DNA of 34,633 nt, from the NCBI RefSeq assembly GCF_946480385.1, contig NZ_CAMLJP010000069.1:1-34633 (forward strand), written 5' to 3'. The notes beneath the pieces are model-generated. The model worked only from the letters and a program-made list of their open reading frames with translations, had not been told where the DNA came from and did no database searches. The stretch is from an uncultured Azospirillum sp. (GTDB taxonomy: Bacteria > Pseudomonadota > Alphaproteobacteria > Azospirillales > Azospirillaceae). Shown here in pieces: positions 7,612 through 14,988 of this stretch; the first letter of the stretch is position 1, and each line of letters begins with the position of its first letter. Made by a program: the position numbers and the translations under genes.

Positions 7612-8397
7612 ATGCGCCTCCGCACCCTTGCCATCCTCACAGCCGTCCTCCTCGCCGCCGGCCCGGCCGCGGCGGCGCCGCTCGACCTCAACCTCGGCGC
7701 GCTGGGATCGCTGGCGGATGGCGCCAGCCTGTCGGGGCGGATCGTCCAGGGCATCGTGCTGCTGACGGTGCTCAGCGTCGCGCCCGGCCTGCTGATCATG
7801 GTCACCTGCTTCACCCGCATCATCGTGGTGCTGTCGCTGCTGCGCTCCGCGCTCGGCCTGCAGCAGTCGCCGCCGAACATGGTGCTGGTCAGCCTCGCCA
7901 TGTTCCTGACGTTCCACATCATGGGTCCGGTGATCGACAGCGCCTGGCAGGACGGCCTGCGCCCGCTGCTGAACGAGCAGGTCACCCAGGAACAGGGGCT
8001 GGAGCGCATGATCGAGCCGTTCCGCGGCTTCATGGCCTCCCATGTCCGCGAGCGCGACCTCGCCGCATTCGCCGCCTTCACGGCAAAGCCCAAACCGGCC
8101 GGCGAAACCGCCGCCCCGGAGAAGGACGAGCGCCCGGTGACGGCGGAGAGCGTCGACCTGCGCTTGCTGATGCCGGCCTTCCTGCTGTCGGAACTGCGCC
8201 GCGCCTTCGAGATCGGCTTCCTGCTGTTCCTGCCTTTCCTGGTGATCGACATGGTGGTGGCGGCGATCCTGATGGCGATGGGCATGATGATGCTGCCGCC
8301 GGTGATGATCGCGCTGCCCTTCAAGATCATCTTCTTCGTGCTGACCGACGGCTGGTTCCTGATCGCCGGCAGCCTGATCCGCTCCTATGGGGTGTGA
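7612..8397 (+). CDS. fliP: Flagellar type III export gate protein FliP
   Basis: FliP forms the core of the export gate pore with FliQ and FliR. It starts with a cleavable signal peptide (about residues 1-21, TLAILTAVLLAAGPAAAAP). The conserved FliP core includes LSVAPGLLIMVTCFTRIIVV and the strongly conserved ALGLQQSPPNMVLVSLAMFL. Later come LMPAFLLSELRRAFEIGFLL and VIDMVVAAILMAMGMMMLPP near the C terminus. Length (261) is typical. fliQ and fliR are not adjacent but lie in the second cluster at 25062-29052. fliO, which often precedes fliP, is not seen. Confidence 0.96.
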   Translation: MRLRTLAILTAVLLAAGPAAAAPLDLNLGALGSLADGASLSGRIVQGIVLLTVLSVAPGLLIMVTCFTRIIVVLSLLRSALGLQQSPPNMVLVSLAMFLTFHIMGPVIDSAWQDGLRPLLNEQVTQEQGLERMIEPFRGFMASHVRERDLAAFAAFTAKPKPAGETAAPEKDERPVTAESVDLRLLMPAFLLSELRRAFEIGFLLFLPFLVIDMVVAAILMAMGMMMLPPVMIALPFKIIFFVLTDGWFLIAGSLIRSYGV

Positions 8398-8401
8398 GCC
8401 G

Positions 8402-8686
8402 ATGGACGACACGCCCGCCGATCCCCCCGCCAGTCTCGCCGACAGCCTTCTCGCCCTGGCCCGCCGCCGCGGCGTGGCGGTGCCGGAGGACGGCTCCGTC
8501 GTCGGGCTGCTGTCCGCTCTCGACCCCAACCCGCTGATTCCGCATCCGCTGCTGCTGGTGGCCGGCGCGGTGATGGCGGTTGCCTTCCGTCACGACCGCG
8601 CGCTGGCCCTGCCGTCGGCCGACGCCACCGATACCGGCCTCGACGCCGCCCCGTTCTCCGCCCCCTCCGCCGATTATTCCTTCTGA
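8402..8686 (+). CDS. Stand-alone FlhB C-terminal-domain-like protein (FlhX-type)
   Basis: This is a 94-residue protein between fliP and fliG. Residues about 12-63 (LADSLLALARRRGVAVPEDG, then LLSALDPNPLIP and VAGAVMAVAFR) follow the pattern of the last part of FlhB. The equivalent in the FlhB of this window is LIALRIRALAQEHDIPIVEN through IPLQHYQAVAEVITYVLK. It lacks the NPTH autocleavage site and membrane segments, so it would correspond only to the C-terminal fragment after cleavage. Free-standing homologues of this domain (FlhX) are known in some bacteria and can partly replace the FlhB C terminus. The tail is Ala/Pro-rich. The ATG follows the fliP stop by four bases; an in-frame ATG at 8387 within fliP is possible. 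Family assignment is by eye. Confidence 0.6.
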   Translation: MDDTPADPPASLADSLLALARRRGVAVPEDGSVVGLLSALDPNPLIPHPLLLVAGAVMAVAFRHDRALALPSADATDTGLDAAPFSAPSADYSF

Positions 8687-8695
8687 GGTGCCGCC

Positions 8696-9724
8696 ATGGG
8701 ATCGCCGATCAAGATCCGTGAGAACTACAAGAGCCTGACCGGCGTCGAGAAAAGCGCGGTCATCTTCCTGGCGCTGGGCGAGGAGCGCGGATCGCGGCTG
8801 ATGGAGCGGCTGGACGAGGACGAGATCCGCCTCGTCAGCCGGGCGATGGCGACGCTGGGCAACGTCACCTCCAATCTGGTGGAGACGCTGATGCGCATCT
8901 TCACCGAGCGTTTCGCCAATGCCGGCTCGGTGATCGGCTCCTACGACAGCACGGAGCGGATGCTGAACCGCTTCCTGCCGGCCGACCGCGTGACGGAGAT
9001 CATGGGCGAGATCCGTGGCCCCGCCGGCCGCACCATGTGGGAGAAGATGTCCAACGTGAACGAGGGGGTGCTCGCCAGCTATCTGGCCGGCGAATATCCT
9101 CAGACGGCGGCGGTCATCCTGTCCAAGATGCGGGCCGACCACGCCGCCAAGGTGCTGGTGCTGCTGCCCCCCACCATCCGCACCGAGGTGATCGAGCGCA
9201 TGATCCAGATCGAATCGGTGCAGCGCGAGGTGCTGCTCGACATCGAATCGATCCTGCACAACGAGTTCATGGCGAACTACGCCCGCACCCACGGCAACGA
9301 TTCGCTGGAGCGGATGGCCGACATCTTCAACCGCATCGACCGCGAGACGCTGACCGAGATCTTCGACGATCTGGAAACCGTGATGCCGGAGCCGACCCAG
9401 CGCATCAAGCAGCTGATGTTCACCTTCGAGGATCTGATGCGGCTGGACCGCGTGTCGTTGCAGGCGGTGATCCGCCGCTGCGACACGGGCCAGCTCGCCA
9501 TCGCGCTGAAGGGGGCGCCGGCCCCCCAGCGCGACCATTTCCTGTCGGTGCTGTCGGAACGCGCCCGCCTGATCCTGCTCGACGAGATCGAGAACATGGG
9601 CCCCTTGCGCATGCGCGACGTCAACGACGCCCAGGCGGAGATCGTCCGCGTCGCCAAGGCGATGGCCGACGACGGCACCATCATCATCCCGCAATCCGAC
9701 GACGCCGACACCGTCGTCTATTGA
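8696..9724 (+). CDS. fliG: Flagellar motor switch protein FliG
   Basis: FliG is the rotor protein that contacts the stators and sets rotation direction. The N-terminal domain (LTGVEKSAVIFLALGEERGS, about residues 13-32) binds FliF. The middle domain includes LASYLAGEYPQTAAVILSKM, an EHPQ-type motif that contacts FliM. The C-terminal domain contains FTFEDLMRLDRVSLQAVIRR and MGPLRMRDVNDAQAEIVRVA, which carry the charged torque helix. At 342 residues it has normal length. It sits ten bases after the FlhB-like ORF in the fliF operon, with GAGGTG before the ATG. Confidence 0.95.
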   Translation: MGSPIKIRENYKSLTGVEKSAVIFLALGEERGSRLMERLDEDEIRLVSRAMATLGNVTSNLVETLMRIFTERFANAGSVIGSYDSTERMLNRFLPADRVTEIMGEIRGPAGRTMWEKMSNVNEGVLASYLAGEYPQTAAVILSKMRADHAAKVLVLLPPTIRTEVIERMIQIESVQREVLLDIESILHNEFMANYARTHGNDSLERMADIFNRIDRETLTEIFDDLETVMPEPTQRIKQLMFTFEDLMRLDRVSLQAVIRRCDTGQLAIALKGAPAPQRDHFLSVLSERARLILLDEIENMGPLRMRDVNDAQAEIVRVAKAMADDGTIIIPQSDDADTVVY

Positions 9725-9754
9725 GCGGAGCGGCAAGCGATGGGAGCCAACTGA

Positions 9755-10465
9755 ATGGGGGCGCGCGACCTCGTCCCCCGGCATGTGCCGCCGCCGGAGC
9801 TTCTGGCCGCGCATTTCGCCGCGACGCCGTCACCCACCCCGCGCGCCGCGGATGACGGGGACGAGGCCGGACCGCTCGTGCGCCGCCTGCTCGACCTGCT
9901 CGATTCGCTGTCGCCCGCCGATGCGGCGCTGGCGCGGGGATGCCTGCCACGCTGCGATTCGACCTTCGGCGCCGCGCTCGCCCTGTTCCTGGCGACGACG
10001 GCGGACGGCTGCCGCGGCTGGCTGGGACCGGAGGCGGCGGCCCGGCTGGAGGATCTCGACGGCGGGCTGCTGATCGACGACTGCGACCGGGCGCTGGCCT
10101 CGCGCTTCCAGCCGGTGGACGGACGGCTGTGGCGGCTGTCGCGCGTGCCGCTTCTGGACAGCGGCGACAGCCTGTTGTGCGCCGTCGGCATCGAAGACGG
10201 CCTGTCCGACCGCATCACCCTGGTGCTTCAGGCGCGGCCGCAGCGGCTGGGTCCGGTGCAGCTGATGGCGACACTGGCCGGCCGCCGGCTGGACGTGACC
10301 CTGCGTCTGGCGACGGGATTGCCGTCCTCCGCCCTGGCCGACCTTCACGAGACCTTCCGCGCCGCCCTGACCGACTGCCGGCTGGACGGCGCGCTGACTG
10401 TCGGCCCGCTGGCCGACGCCTGGCTGGGGCTGGACCGGCCCCTGTCGTCGGATCTGGCGCTGTAG
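9755..10465 (+). CDS. Unrecognised protein at the end of the fliF operon
   Basis: I do not recognise this 236-residue protein. It has no signal peptide or membrane segment. It is rich in Leu, Ala, Arg and Asp and looks like a soluble alpha/beta protein. Recognisable stretches are VRRLLDLLDSLSPADAALAR (about residue 42), LWRLSRVPLLDSGDSLLCAV (about 125) and LDVTLRLATGLPSSAL. It starts 30 bases after fliG with GGGAG upstream, on the same strand, so it is most likely co-transcribed with the motor switch genes. It converges on the lipoprotein gene. A flagellar accessory role is inferred from position only. Confidence 0.6.
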   Translation: MGARDLVPRHVPPPELLAAHFAATPSPTPRAADDGDEAGPLVRRLLDLLDSLSPADAALARGCLPRCDSTFGAALALFLATTADGCRGWLGPEAAARLEDLDGGLLIDDCDRALASRFQPVDGRLWRLSRVPLLDSGDSLLCAVGIEDGLSDRITLVLQARPQRLGPVQLMATLAGRRLDVTLRLATGLPSSALADLHETFRAALTDCRLDGALTVGPLADAWLGLDRPLSSDLAL

Positions 10466-10477
10466 CCGGTATCCCCC

Positions 10478-10921
10478 TCAAATCTCCCCGACCGGCCTGA
10501 TCTGGGTCGGCCCGCCCGGCGCGGGAAGCGGCGGTGGCAGCGTGCGCAACGAAGCGCTGGCTGCCTCGCGCATCGCGGCATAGCCGTCCTCCGGGAATCG
10601 GTGGATCAGCGTCCGGTAGGACGCGCGCGCCACCTCCGTGCAGTTCAGGATCCGGAACTGGTCGCCCTGGCGCAGCAGGGCCACGGCCTCGTCGGTCTTC
10701 GGATGGCCGGCGATGGAGGACCCGACCGCGTACCACCTTCCATAAGCCGACCACATGTCGCGCACCGCATCGCCGTCGCACTGGCCGGCGGTGAGCGCTT
10801 TTTCAAGGGCTTGGCGGTAATCGCTGTCGGGGGCCTGCGACAATTGCGCACAGCCCGCCAGGACGAACAGGCAAGCAGCGGCGGCGGCCGCCGGCAAGAT
10901 GGGTGCCTTCGATCCGGACAT
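10478..10921 (-). CDS. Small predicted outer-membrane lipoprotein
   Basis: The 147-residue product begins with a lipoprotein signal peptide: a short positive N terminus, a hydrophobic run and the lipobox LAGC with Cys at residue 24. The mature part contains QALEKALTAGQCDGDAVRDM, AVALLRQGDQFRILNCTEVA and SYRTLIHRFPEDGYAAMREA, weakly suggestive of a helical repeat. I cannot name a family. GGAGG lies four bases before the ATG, an excellent ribosome binding site. It converges on the preceding gene and diverges from the OmpR-type regulator across an AT-rich gap. Whether it belongs to the flagellar system is unknown. Confidence 0.72.
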   Translation of the reverse strand: MSGSKAPILPAAAAAACLFVLAGCAQLSQAPDSDYRQALEKALTAGQCDGDAVRDMWSAYGRWYAVGSSIAGHPKTDEAVALLRQGDQFRILNCTEVARASYRTLIHRFPEDGYAAMREAASASLRTLPPPLPAPGGPTQIRPVGEI

Positions 10922-11308
10922 GGAACCTCCTCAAACGCGGATGCCCGGCGACGCTAGGACGTCAGGGTTAAACCAGCGTTCATATTCGTGAGGATTGGTT
11001 TTCCACCCGATTACTGTCGTTAACCAATCGTGGTGGGTCGATTGCTGATTGCTTGTGATGATCATTATAAAGTCATGCCGAATTTCGAAGTAAAACCGTT
11101 GTTACATAAAAATTTATCCAGTGTTTATCCAAACGAAACTATTAAAACGGCGTAAAACGCTCGAATGTCCTATATCAACTCGGCTACCCCAAAGTGTTGA
11201 CACATCGCCTTTCGATGGGTTCTTTTGAAGCTGTGATAAGCATGTGACATCAACGCAATTGCGTAAAAATCAATGCTTATCTGCGCTTGCTCGACAATGG
11301 AGAATCCA
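10922..11308. promoter_or_regulatory. AT-rich intergenic control region before the OmpR-type regulator
   Basis: This gap of 387 bases holds no convincing gene. It is distinctly richer in A+T than its surroundings, notably at 11030-11160, as expected for a promoter or a regulator-bound region. It would contain the divergent promoters of the lipoprotein and regulator genes. A TTGACA (11197-11202) could be a -35 element, but I see no good -10 box at 16-18 bases. The palindrome GGGTTAAACC-like sequence near 10965-10974 is another possible site. Confidence 0.45.
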
Positions 11309-12121
11309 ATGCAGGCTTTGCTGATTGAGCCAGCCGATCTGATCGCCGACGCCATCGGCAAGCAACTCGCCCTGTGCAAGGTTAACCATGACCGCCTGGA
11401 CCTGAATGGCCTGCGCGATCTGGTGGGCGGGCATGGCTCCATCGACATCGGCCATGACGCGATCATCATCGGCGACGTCGGCGATACCGAGGCCTGCGTT
11501 GCCATGCTCCGCGCCCGCAACGTGACCGCCGCGATCATCTGCCTGATCGAACGCCGCTGCGCCAACACCACCGCCGGCATCCTGCGGTCCGGTGCGGACG
11601 ACGTGCTGGTGAAGCCGGTGGTCAGCACCGAGATCCGCGCCCGGCTGGAGGCGATCCGCCGCCGCTCCTACGGGCTGACCAGCAATGCGGTGACGGTCGG
11701 CCGCCTGACCGTCTTCCTCGACGGCCGCGACCCGGAGGTGGACGGCGAGCGCCTGCGCCTCAGCCAGCGGGAACACGCGATCCTGTCGGTGCTGGCCCTC
11801 AACCACCGCCGCGTGGTGTCGAAGGAACACATCTACGAGGAGGTCTACGGCCTGTCCGGCTCCGACCCGCTCGACAAGGTGATCGACGTCTATATCTGCA
11901 AGCTGCGCAAGAAGATCGACACGGCGACCGGTGGCGGCCGCTATATCGAGACGGTCTATGGCCGCGGCTACAAGTTCGAGGCGCCGCCCGATCATGTCGC
12001 TCCCGACCGCGCCCAGCTGATGCTGGACCGCTGGTCGAGCGCCGGCGGGCTGGCCGGCCCCCGTGTGCCCTTCATCCCGCCGGTGGTGCCGCCCGCCGCT
12101 GCCCGCGCCATCGGTCGTTGA
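11309..12121 (+). CDS. OmpR-family regulator, Rem/CtrA-like, with degenerate receiver
   Basis: A receiver-like domain (about residues 1-118) precedes an OmpR/CtrA-type winged helix (about 130-235: LRLSQREHAILSVLALNHRR, DKVIDVYICKLRKKI, RYIETVYGRGYKFE). The DNA-binding part closely resembles CtrA and the Sinorhizobium motility activator Rem. The receiver looks inactive: where CtrA has an acidic pair after LLIE, this has PAD. The segment HDAIIIGDVGD has Gly at the usual phosphoacceptor position, with Asp56 one residue off; the KP motif (LVKPV) remains. It probably acts without phosphorylation. Starts at 11273 and 11297 are also open. I chose the ATG at 11309 because GGAGA lies six bases upstream. 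Position directly before the flagellin gene suggests it activates these flagellar genes. The name rem is not assigned because the homology is judged by eye. Confidence 0.82.
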   Translation: MQALLIEPADLIADAIGKQLALCKVNHDRLDLNGLRDLVGGHGSIDIGHDAIIIGDVGDTEACVAMLRARNVTAAIICLIERRCANTTAGILRSGADDVLVKPVVSTEIRARLEAIRRRSYGLTSNAVTVGRLTVFLDGRDPEVDGERLRLSQREHAILSVLALNHRRVVSKEHIYEEVYGLSGSDPLDKVIDVYICKLRKKIDTATGGGRYIETVYGRGYKFEAPPDHVAPDRAQLMLDRWSSAGGLAGPRVPFIPPVVPPAAARAIGR

Positions 12122-12165
12122 CCGCAGTTCCGTTGCCGCAACCCGCCCGTCCCGAACGCCTCCGA

Positions 12166-12189
12166 TTTTTTACTCCGGCTTAAACCGGC
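12166..12189 (+). promoter_or_regulatory. Shared flagellar-operon box, flagellin copy
   Basis: TTTTTTACTCCGGCTTAAAC lies about 110 bases before the flagellin start and continues into CCGGC, so that CCGG-CTTAAA-CCGG forms a near-perfect palindrome. It matches the fliF copy (4579-4597) and resembles the flgB and flhA copies. It is a candidate binding site for the regulator encoded just upstream or a promoter element. The remaining leader (12190-12300) could be the 5' untranslated region on which FlbT-type regulators act in other Alphaproteobacteria. Confidence 0.5.
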
Positions 12190-12300
12190 TCGGTCATCCT
12201 CGAATTTGCCGCTCGCGCCCCCGCACAACAGATCGGGAAGGCCGGCGCGAATGGCCCCGGCGTCAGAAAGGCGCCATGCATCTCGCGAATGGAGATACCC

Positions 12301-13545
12301 ATGGCCTCGATTATGACGAACACCTCCGCAATGACCGCGCTGCAGACCCTGCGTCGCGTGACCGGGGATCTGGAGACCACGCAGGACCGCATCTCGACCG
12401 GCCTGAAGGTCAACAACGCCAAGGACAACGCCGCCTACTGGTCGATCGCCACCACCATGAAGGCCGACGTCGCCGGCTTCAAGGCGGTCAAGGAATCGCT
12501 GGAGCTGGGGTCCGGCACCACCAACACCGCGTCGGTGGCCTCCAAGAACATCGTCGAGAACCTGCAGACGCTGAAGGCCCGCGTCATCGCCGGCCAGACC
12601 AACGGCGTCGACAAGTCGCTGATCCAGAACGACGTCGACCAGCTGGTGAAGCTGATCAAGGGCGCCGCCGCCGACGCCTCCTTCAACGGCGACAACCTGC
12701 TGCGCGTCACCTACTCCAACGACGGCACGGCCAAGGACAAGAACGTCGCCATCCTGGCCTCGCTCAGCCGCAGCGACGGCAGCGTCGATCCGAGCTACAT
12801 CGAATTCCAGCGCCAGGACATGCGCGTGGAATCGATCGTCGGCAAGGCCACCATCGAACAGCAGGTCGACTCGACCAACGCCACCAAGGCCAAGGTCGAC
12901 ATCAAGTTCGGCGCCCCCGGCGACACCTTCATCGACGGCCAGAACCTGGGTCTCGGCAGCCTGACGCTGACGGTGACCAAGGAGGACGGCAGCAAGACCG
13001 ACGTGTCGGTCGACCTGTCGGCCCAGACCTACGACACCGATCTGGCGACCACCCAGGGCAACATCGCCACCGCGGTGAACACCGCCCTGACCGCCGCCGG
13101 CGGTGACTTCCAGGTCGCCTTCACCGGCGACACCCTGACCTTCACCGACCAGGACAACAACACCGACGGCAACTTCACCGCCCAGGTGTCCGGCCTGTGG
13201 GTCGGCTCGAAGGAGAGCGACGCCTTCGGTGGCCTCGCCGATCTGACCCAGATCGACGTGGTCAACAACTCGAAGAAGTCGCTGGAGGTCATCAACAAGC
13301 TGCTCGACAGCGCCATCGGCAAGGCGTCGGTCATCGGCTCCATCGAGAACCGCGTGTCGGTGCAGAACGACTTCGTGTCGAAGCTGACGGACTCGATGAA
13401 CAAGGGCATCGGCGCCCTGGTCGATGCCGACATGAACGAGGAATCGAGCCGCCTGCAGGCCCTCCAGGTTCAGCAGCAGCTCGCCATCCAGGCTCTGTCG
13501 ATCGCCAATCAGGGTCCGCAGAACATCCTGTCGCTGTTCCGCTAA
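12301..13545 (+). CDS. Flagellin (probably lateral type)
   Basis: This is the filament subunit. The N-terminal D0/D1 region includes NTSAMTALQTLRRVTGDLET, then ISTGLKVNNAKDNAAYWSIA, the flagellin signature. The C-terminal D0 region includes GSIENRVSVQNDFVSKLTDS and ends QALSIANQGPQNILSLFR. The central part (about residues 130-300) is rich in Asp, Thr and Lys and is the variable surface domain. At 414 residues it is mid-sized. The ATG has GGAGA five bases before it; an in-frame ATG at 12289 is less likely. It is followed by flaF and flbT, as is usual in Alphaproteobacteria. The lateral assignment is inferred from context. Confidence 0.95.
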   Translation: MASIMTNTSAMTALQTLRRVTGDLETTQDRISTGLKVNNAKDNAAYWSIATTMKADVAGFKAVKESLELGSGTTNTASVASKNIVENLQTLKARVIAGQTNGVDKSLIQNDVDQLVKLIKGAAADASFNGDNLLRVTYSNDGTAKDKNVAILASLSRSDGSVDPSYIEFQRQDMRVESIVGKATIEQQVDSTNATKAKVDIKFGAPGDTFIDGQNLGLGSLTLTVTKEDGSKTDVSVDLSAQTYDTDLATTQGNIATAVNTALTAAGGDFQVAFTGDTLTFTDQDNNTDGNFTAQVSGLWVGSKESDAFGGLADLTQIDVVNNSKKSLEVINKLLDSAIGKASVIGSIENRVSVQNDFVSKLTDSMNKGIGALVDADMNEESSRLQALQVQQQLAIQALSIANQGPQNILSLFR

Positions 13546-13554
13546 GTCCCAGAC

Positions 13555-13596
13555 GGGCGGCGCTATTGTCCAATCCCCTGGACGATGGCGCCGCCC
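13555..13596 (+). other. Long RNA hairpin between flagellin and flaF
   Basis: GGGCGGCGCTATTGTCCA (13555-13572) pairs with TGGACGATGGCGCCGCCC (13579-13596) over 18 base pairs, two of them G-U wobbles, around a six-base loop ATCCCC. It begins nine bases after the flagellin stop codon. No U-run follows, so it may be a 3' stabiliser of flagellin mRNA or a partial barrier that reduces flaF/flbT transcription rather than a full terminator. Confidence 0.7.
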
Positions 13597-13738
13597 CGTC
13601 GGCCATGCCCGTTCACACTGCCCGCAGCAGGAGCGGAGCGGGCATCGCCGACGGCCGGCCACTCGCCCGTCCCCATAAAAACCACCGCAACCGGTCCGGC
13701 TTCCCGCCGCCAAGGACCCCCACCGCAGGGGTGCGCCC

Positions 13739-14146
13739 ATGAGCATCGCCGCCTACCACCAGACCATCGCCGAGTGCGACGATCCGCGAAAGATCGAGTA
13801 CCGGGTGTTCCTGCGGATCACCCTGGCGCTGGAGAACAACCGCAACGCCGACTGGCGCTCCGCCGCGCTGAAGGACGCGCTGTGGCGGAACCTGGAGCTG
13901 TGGAACGCGCTGCGCGCCGACCTGCTGGAGGACGGCAACGCCCTGCCGGAGGCGCTGCGCGCCGGTCTGGTCTCGCTGTCCTTCGCGGTGAACCGCAACA
14001 CCCAGCGGGTGCTGCGCGGCGAGGGCGGCATCGACCTGCTGCTCCACATCAACCGCTCGGTGATGCAGGGGCTGCAAGGGGCTGCCGAAGGAATGGCCCA
14101 GGGAGCACGCGAACTGGCGACGGAGGATCTGTCCTATGGCACTTAA
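13739..14146 (+). CDS. flaF: Flagellar biosynthesis regulator FlaF
   Basis: FlaF is a small cytoplasmic protein needed for flagellin synthesis or secretion in Alphaproteobacteria, where it acts with FlbT and flagellin. The 135-residue sequence matches the family: IEYRVFLRITLALENNRNAD, LKDALWRNLELWNALRADLL, and LSFAVNRNTQRVLRGEGGID. It follows the flagellin gene by 193 bases that contain a strong hairpin. Its end overlaps the flbT start by 11 bases, so translation is likely coupled. Confidence 0.9.
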   Translation: MSIAAYHQTIAECDDPRKIEYRVFLRITLALENNRNADWRSAALKDALWRNLELWNALRADLLEDGNALPEALRAGLVSLSFAVNRNTQRVLRGEGGIDLLLHINRSVMQGLQGAAEGMAQGARELATEDLSYGT

Positions 14147-14609
14147 GCTCCGCCTGAAGCCGTGCGAGCGGGTGGTCATCAACGGCTGTGTCGTGCAGAA
14201 CGAGAACCGCCGCTACACCCTGACCATCTCCAACTTTGCCCAGATAATCCGCGGCAGCGACATCCTGCAGGAAGAGGATGCGGTGACCCCGGTGCGCCGC
14301 GCCTATTTCCTGATCCAGAGCATGCTGCTCGACCCCACCGTCGCCGCCGGCGGCAGCGGCGCGGCGGCGGAGATGATGGCGCAGCTCTACACCACCTTCA
14401 CCCGCCCCGACATCCAGGACCGCATCGCCCGCGCCATGGGCCATATCGGCGAGCGCGACTATTACAAGGCGCTGTCCGCCCTGCGTCCGGTCATGGAGTA
14501 TGAGGGCACGCTGCTGTCGCCGGCTCCATCCGCGCCGGCTCCGTCCTTCCCGGCGGATGGCCTCGATCATAATGCCGGCCATCACGCGGGCCACCACGCC
14601 GGAGGATGA
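14136..14609 (+). CDS. flbT: Flagellin mRNA regulator FlbT
   Basis: In Caulobacter, FlbT binds the 5' leader of flagellin mRNA and couples its decay to assembly; in other species it can act positively. Family hallmarks are LKLRLKPCERVVINGCVVQN at the start, then DILQEEDAVTPVRRAYFLIQ and YTTFTRPDIQDRIARAMGHI. At 157 residues it is slightly longer than usual because of a Pro/Ala- and His-rich tail (PAPSAPAPSF to HHAGHHAGG). GGAGG lies nine bases before the ATG. Confidence 0.92.
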   Translation: MALKLRLKPCERVVINGCVVQNENRRYTLTISNFAQIIRGSDILQEEDAVTPVRRAYFLIQSMLLDPTVAAGGSGAAAEMMAQLYTTFTRPDIQDRIARAMGHIGERDYYKALSALRPVMEYEGTLLSPAPSAPAPSFPADGLDHNAGHHAGHHAGG

Positions 14610-14613
14610 CGCC

Positions 14614-14988
14614 ATGCCCACCCCCGTCACCGGCGTGACCGGCCCGTCCGGCGAACGCTCCGTCGCCAGCGCCGACATCATCGCGGAGGCGCGCCAGCGT
14701 CAGGCCGACCGCCTGCGGGCCGCCCAGACCGAGACGACCAAGCCGGCCGAGGTGGTGGAGCGCACCGCAAAGACCGATGCAACCGAGGCGGAGGCGAAGC
14801 GCGCCACCCGGCCCTACCGCGTCAACCTCGACCCCGACACCCGGCGGCTCTACACCGAGGTGCTCGACACCGCGACGGGGGAGGTCATCATGCGCATCCC
14901 CGCCGGCTATGGCGCCGAAACCGATGCCGCCGATGAAGACCCCGCCATCCCGCGCAACGGTGAAAAGTCCGGCGAGGTGGAGGCATGA
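14614..14988 (+). CDS. FlaG-like protein
   Basis: This 124-residue protein has a charged, Ala/Glu/Lys-rich N-terminal two thirds. Its C-terminal segment (about residues 68-100: YRVNLDPDTRRLYTEVLDTA then TGEVIMRIPAGY) fits the FlaG pattern of a beta hairpin followed by D-x-x-TGEVI-x-x-IP. FlaG proteins influence filament length in several bacteria, by an unclear mechanism. The start at 14614 has GGAGG eight bases upstream; longer starts would run through flbT. Its stop overlaps the DUF1217 gene by ATGA. The assignment rests on the short motif and context. Confidence 0.65.
   Translation: MPTPVTGVTGPSGERSVASADIIAEARQRQADRLRAAQTETTKPAEVVERTAKTDATEAEAKRATRPYRVNLDPDTRRLYTEVLDTATGEVIMRIPAGYGAETDAADEDPAIPRNGEKSGEVEA

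Noticed and set aside
6379..8529. Very long minus-strand open frame opposite fliH, fliN and fliP
   Set aside because: It is the antisense shadow of recognised genes in G+C-rich DNA; its translation is His/Gln/Arg-rich without family motifs.
11197..11202. TTGACA as a -35 element before the OmpR-type regulator
   Set aside because: No acceptable -10 hexamer at 16-18 bases; mentioned only within the intergenic region.
12181..12207. Sigma-28-type promoter (TAAA-N15-GCCGATAA) before the flagellin gene
   Set aside because: TAAA is present at 12181, but the sequence 15 bases later (TCGAATTT) does not match the -10 consensus, and the other three boxes fail as well.
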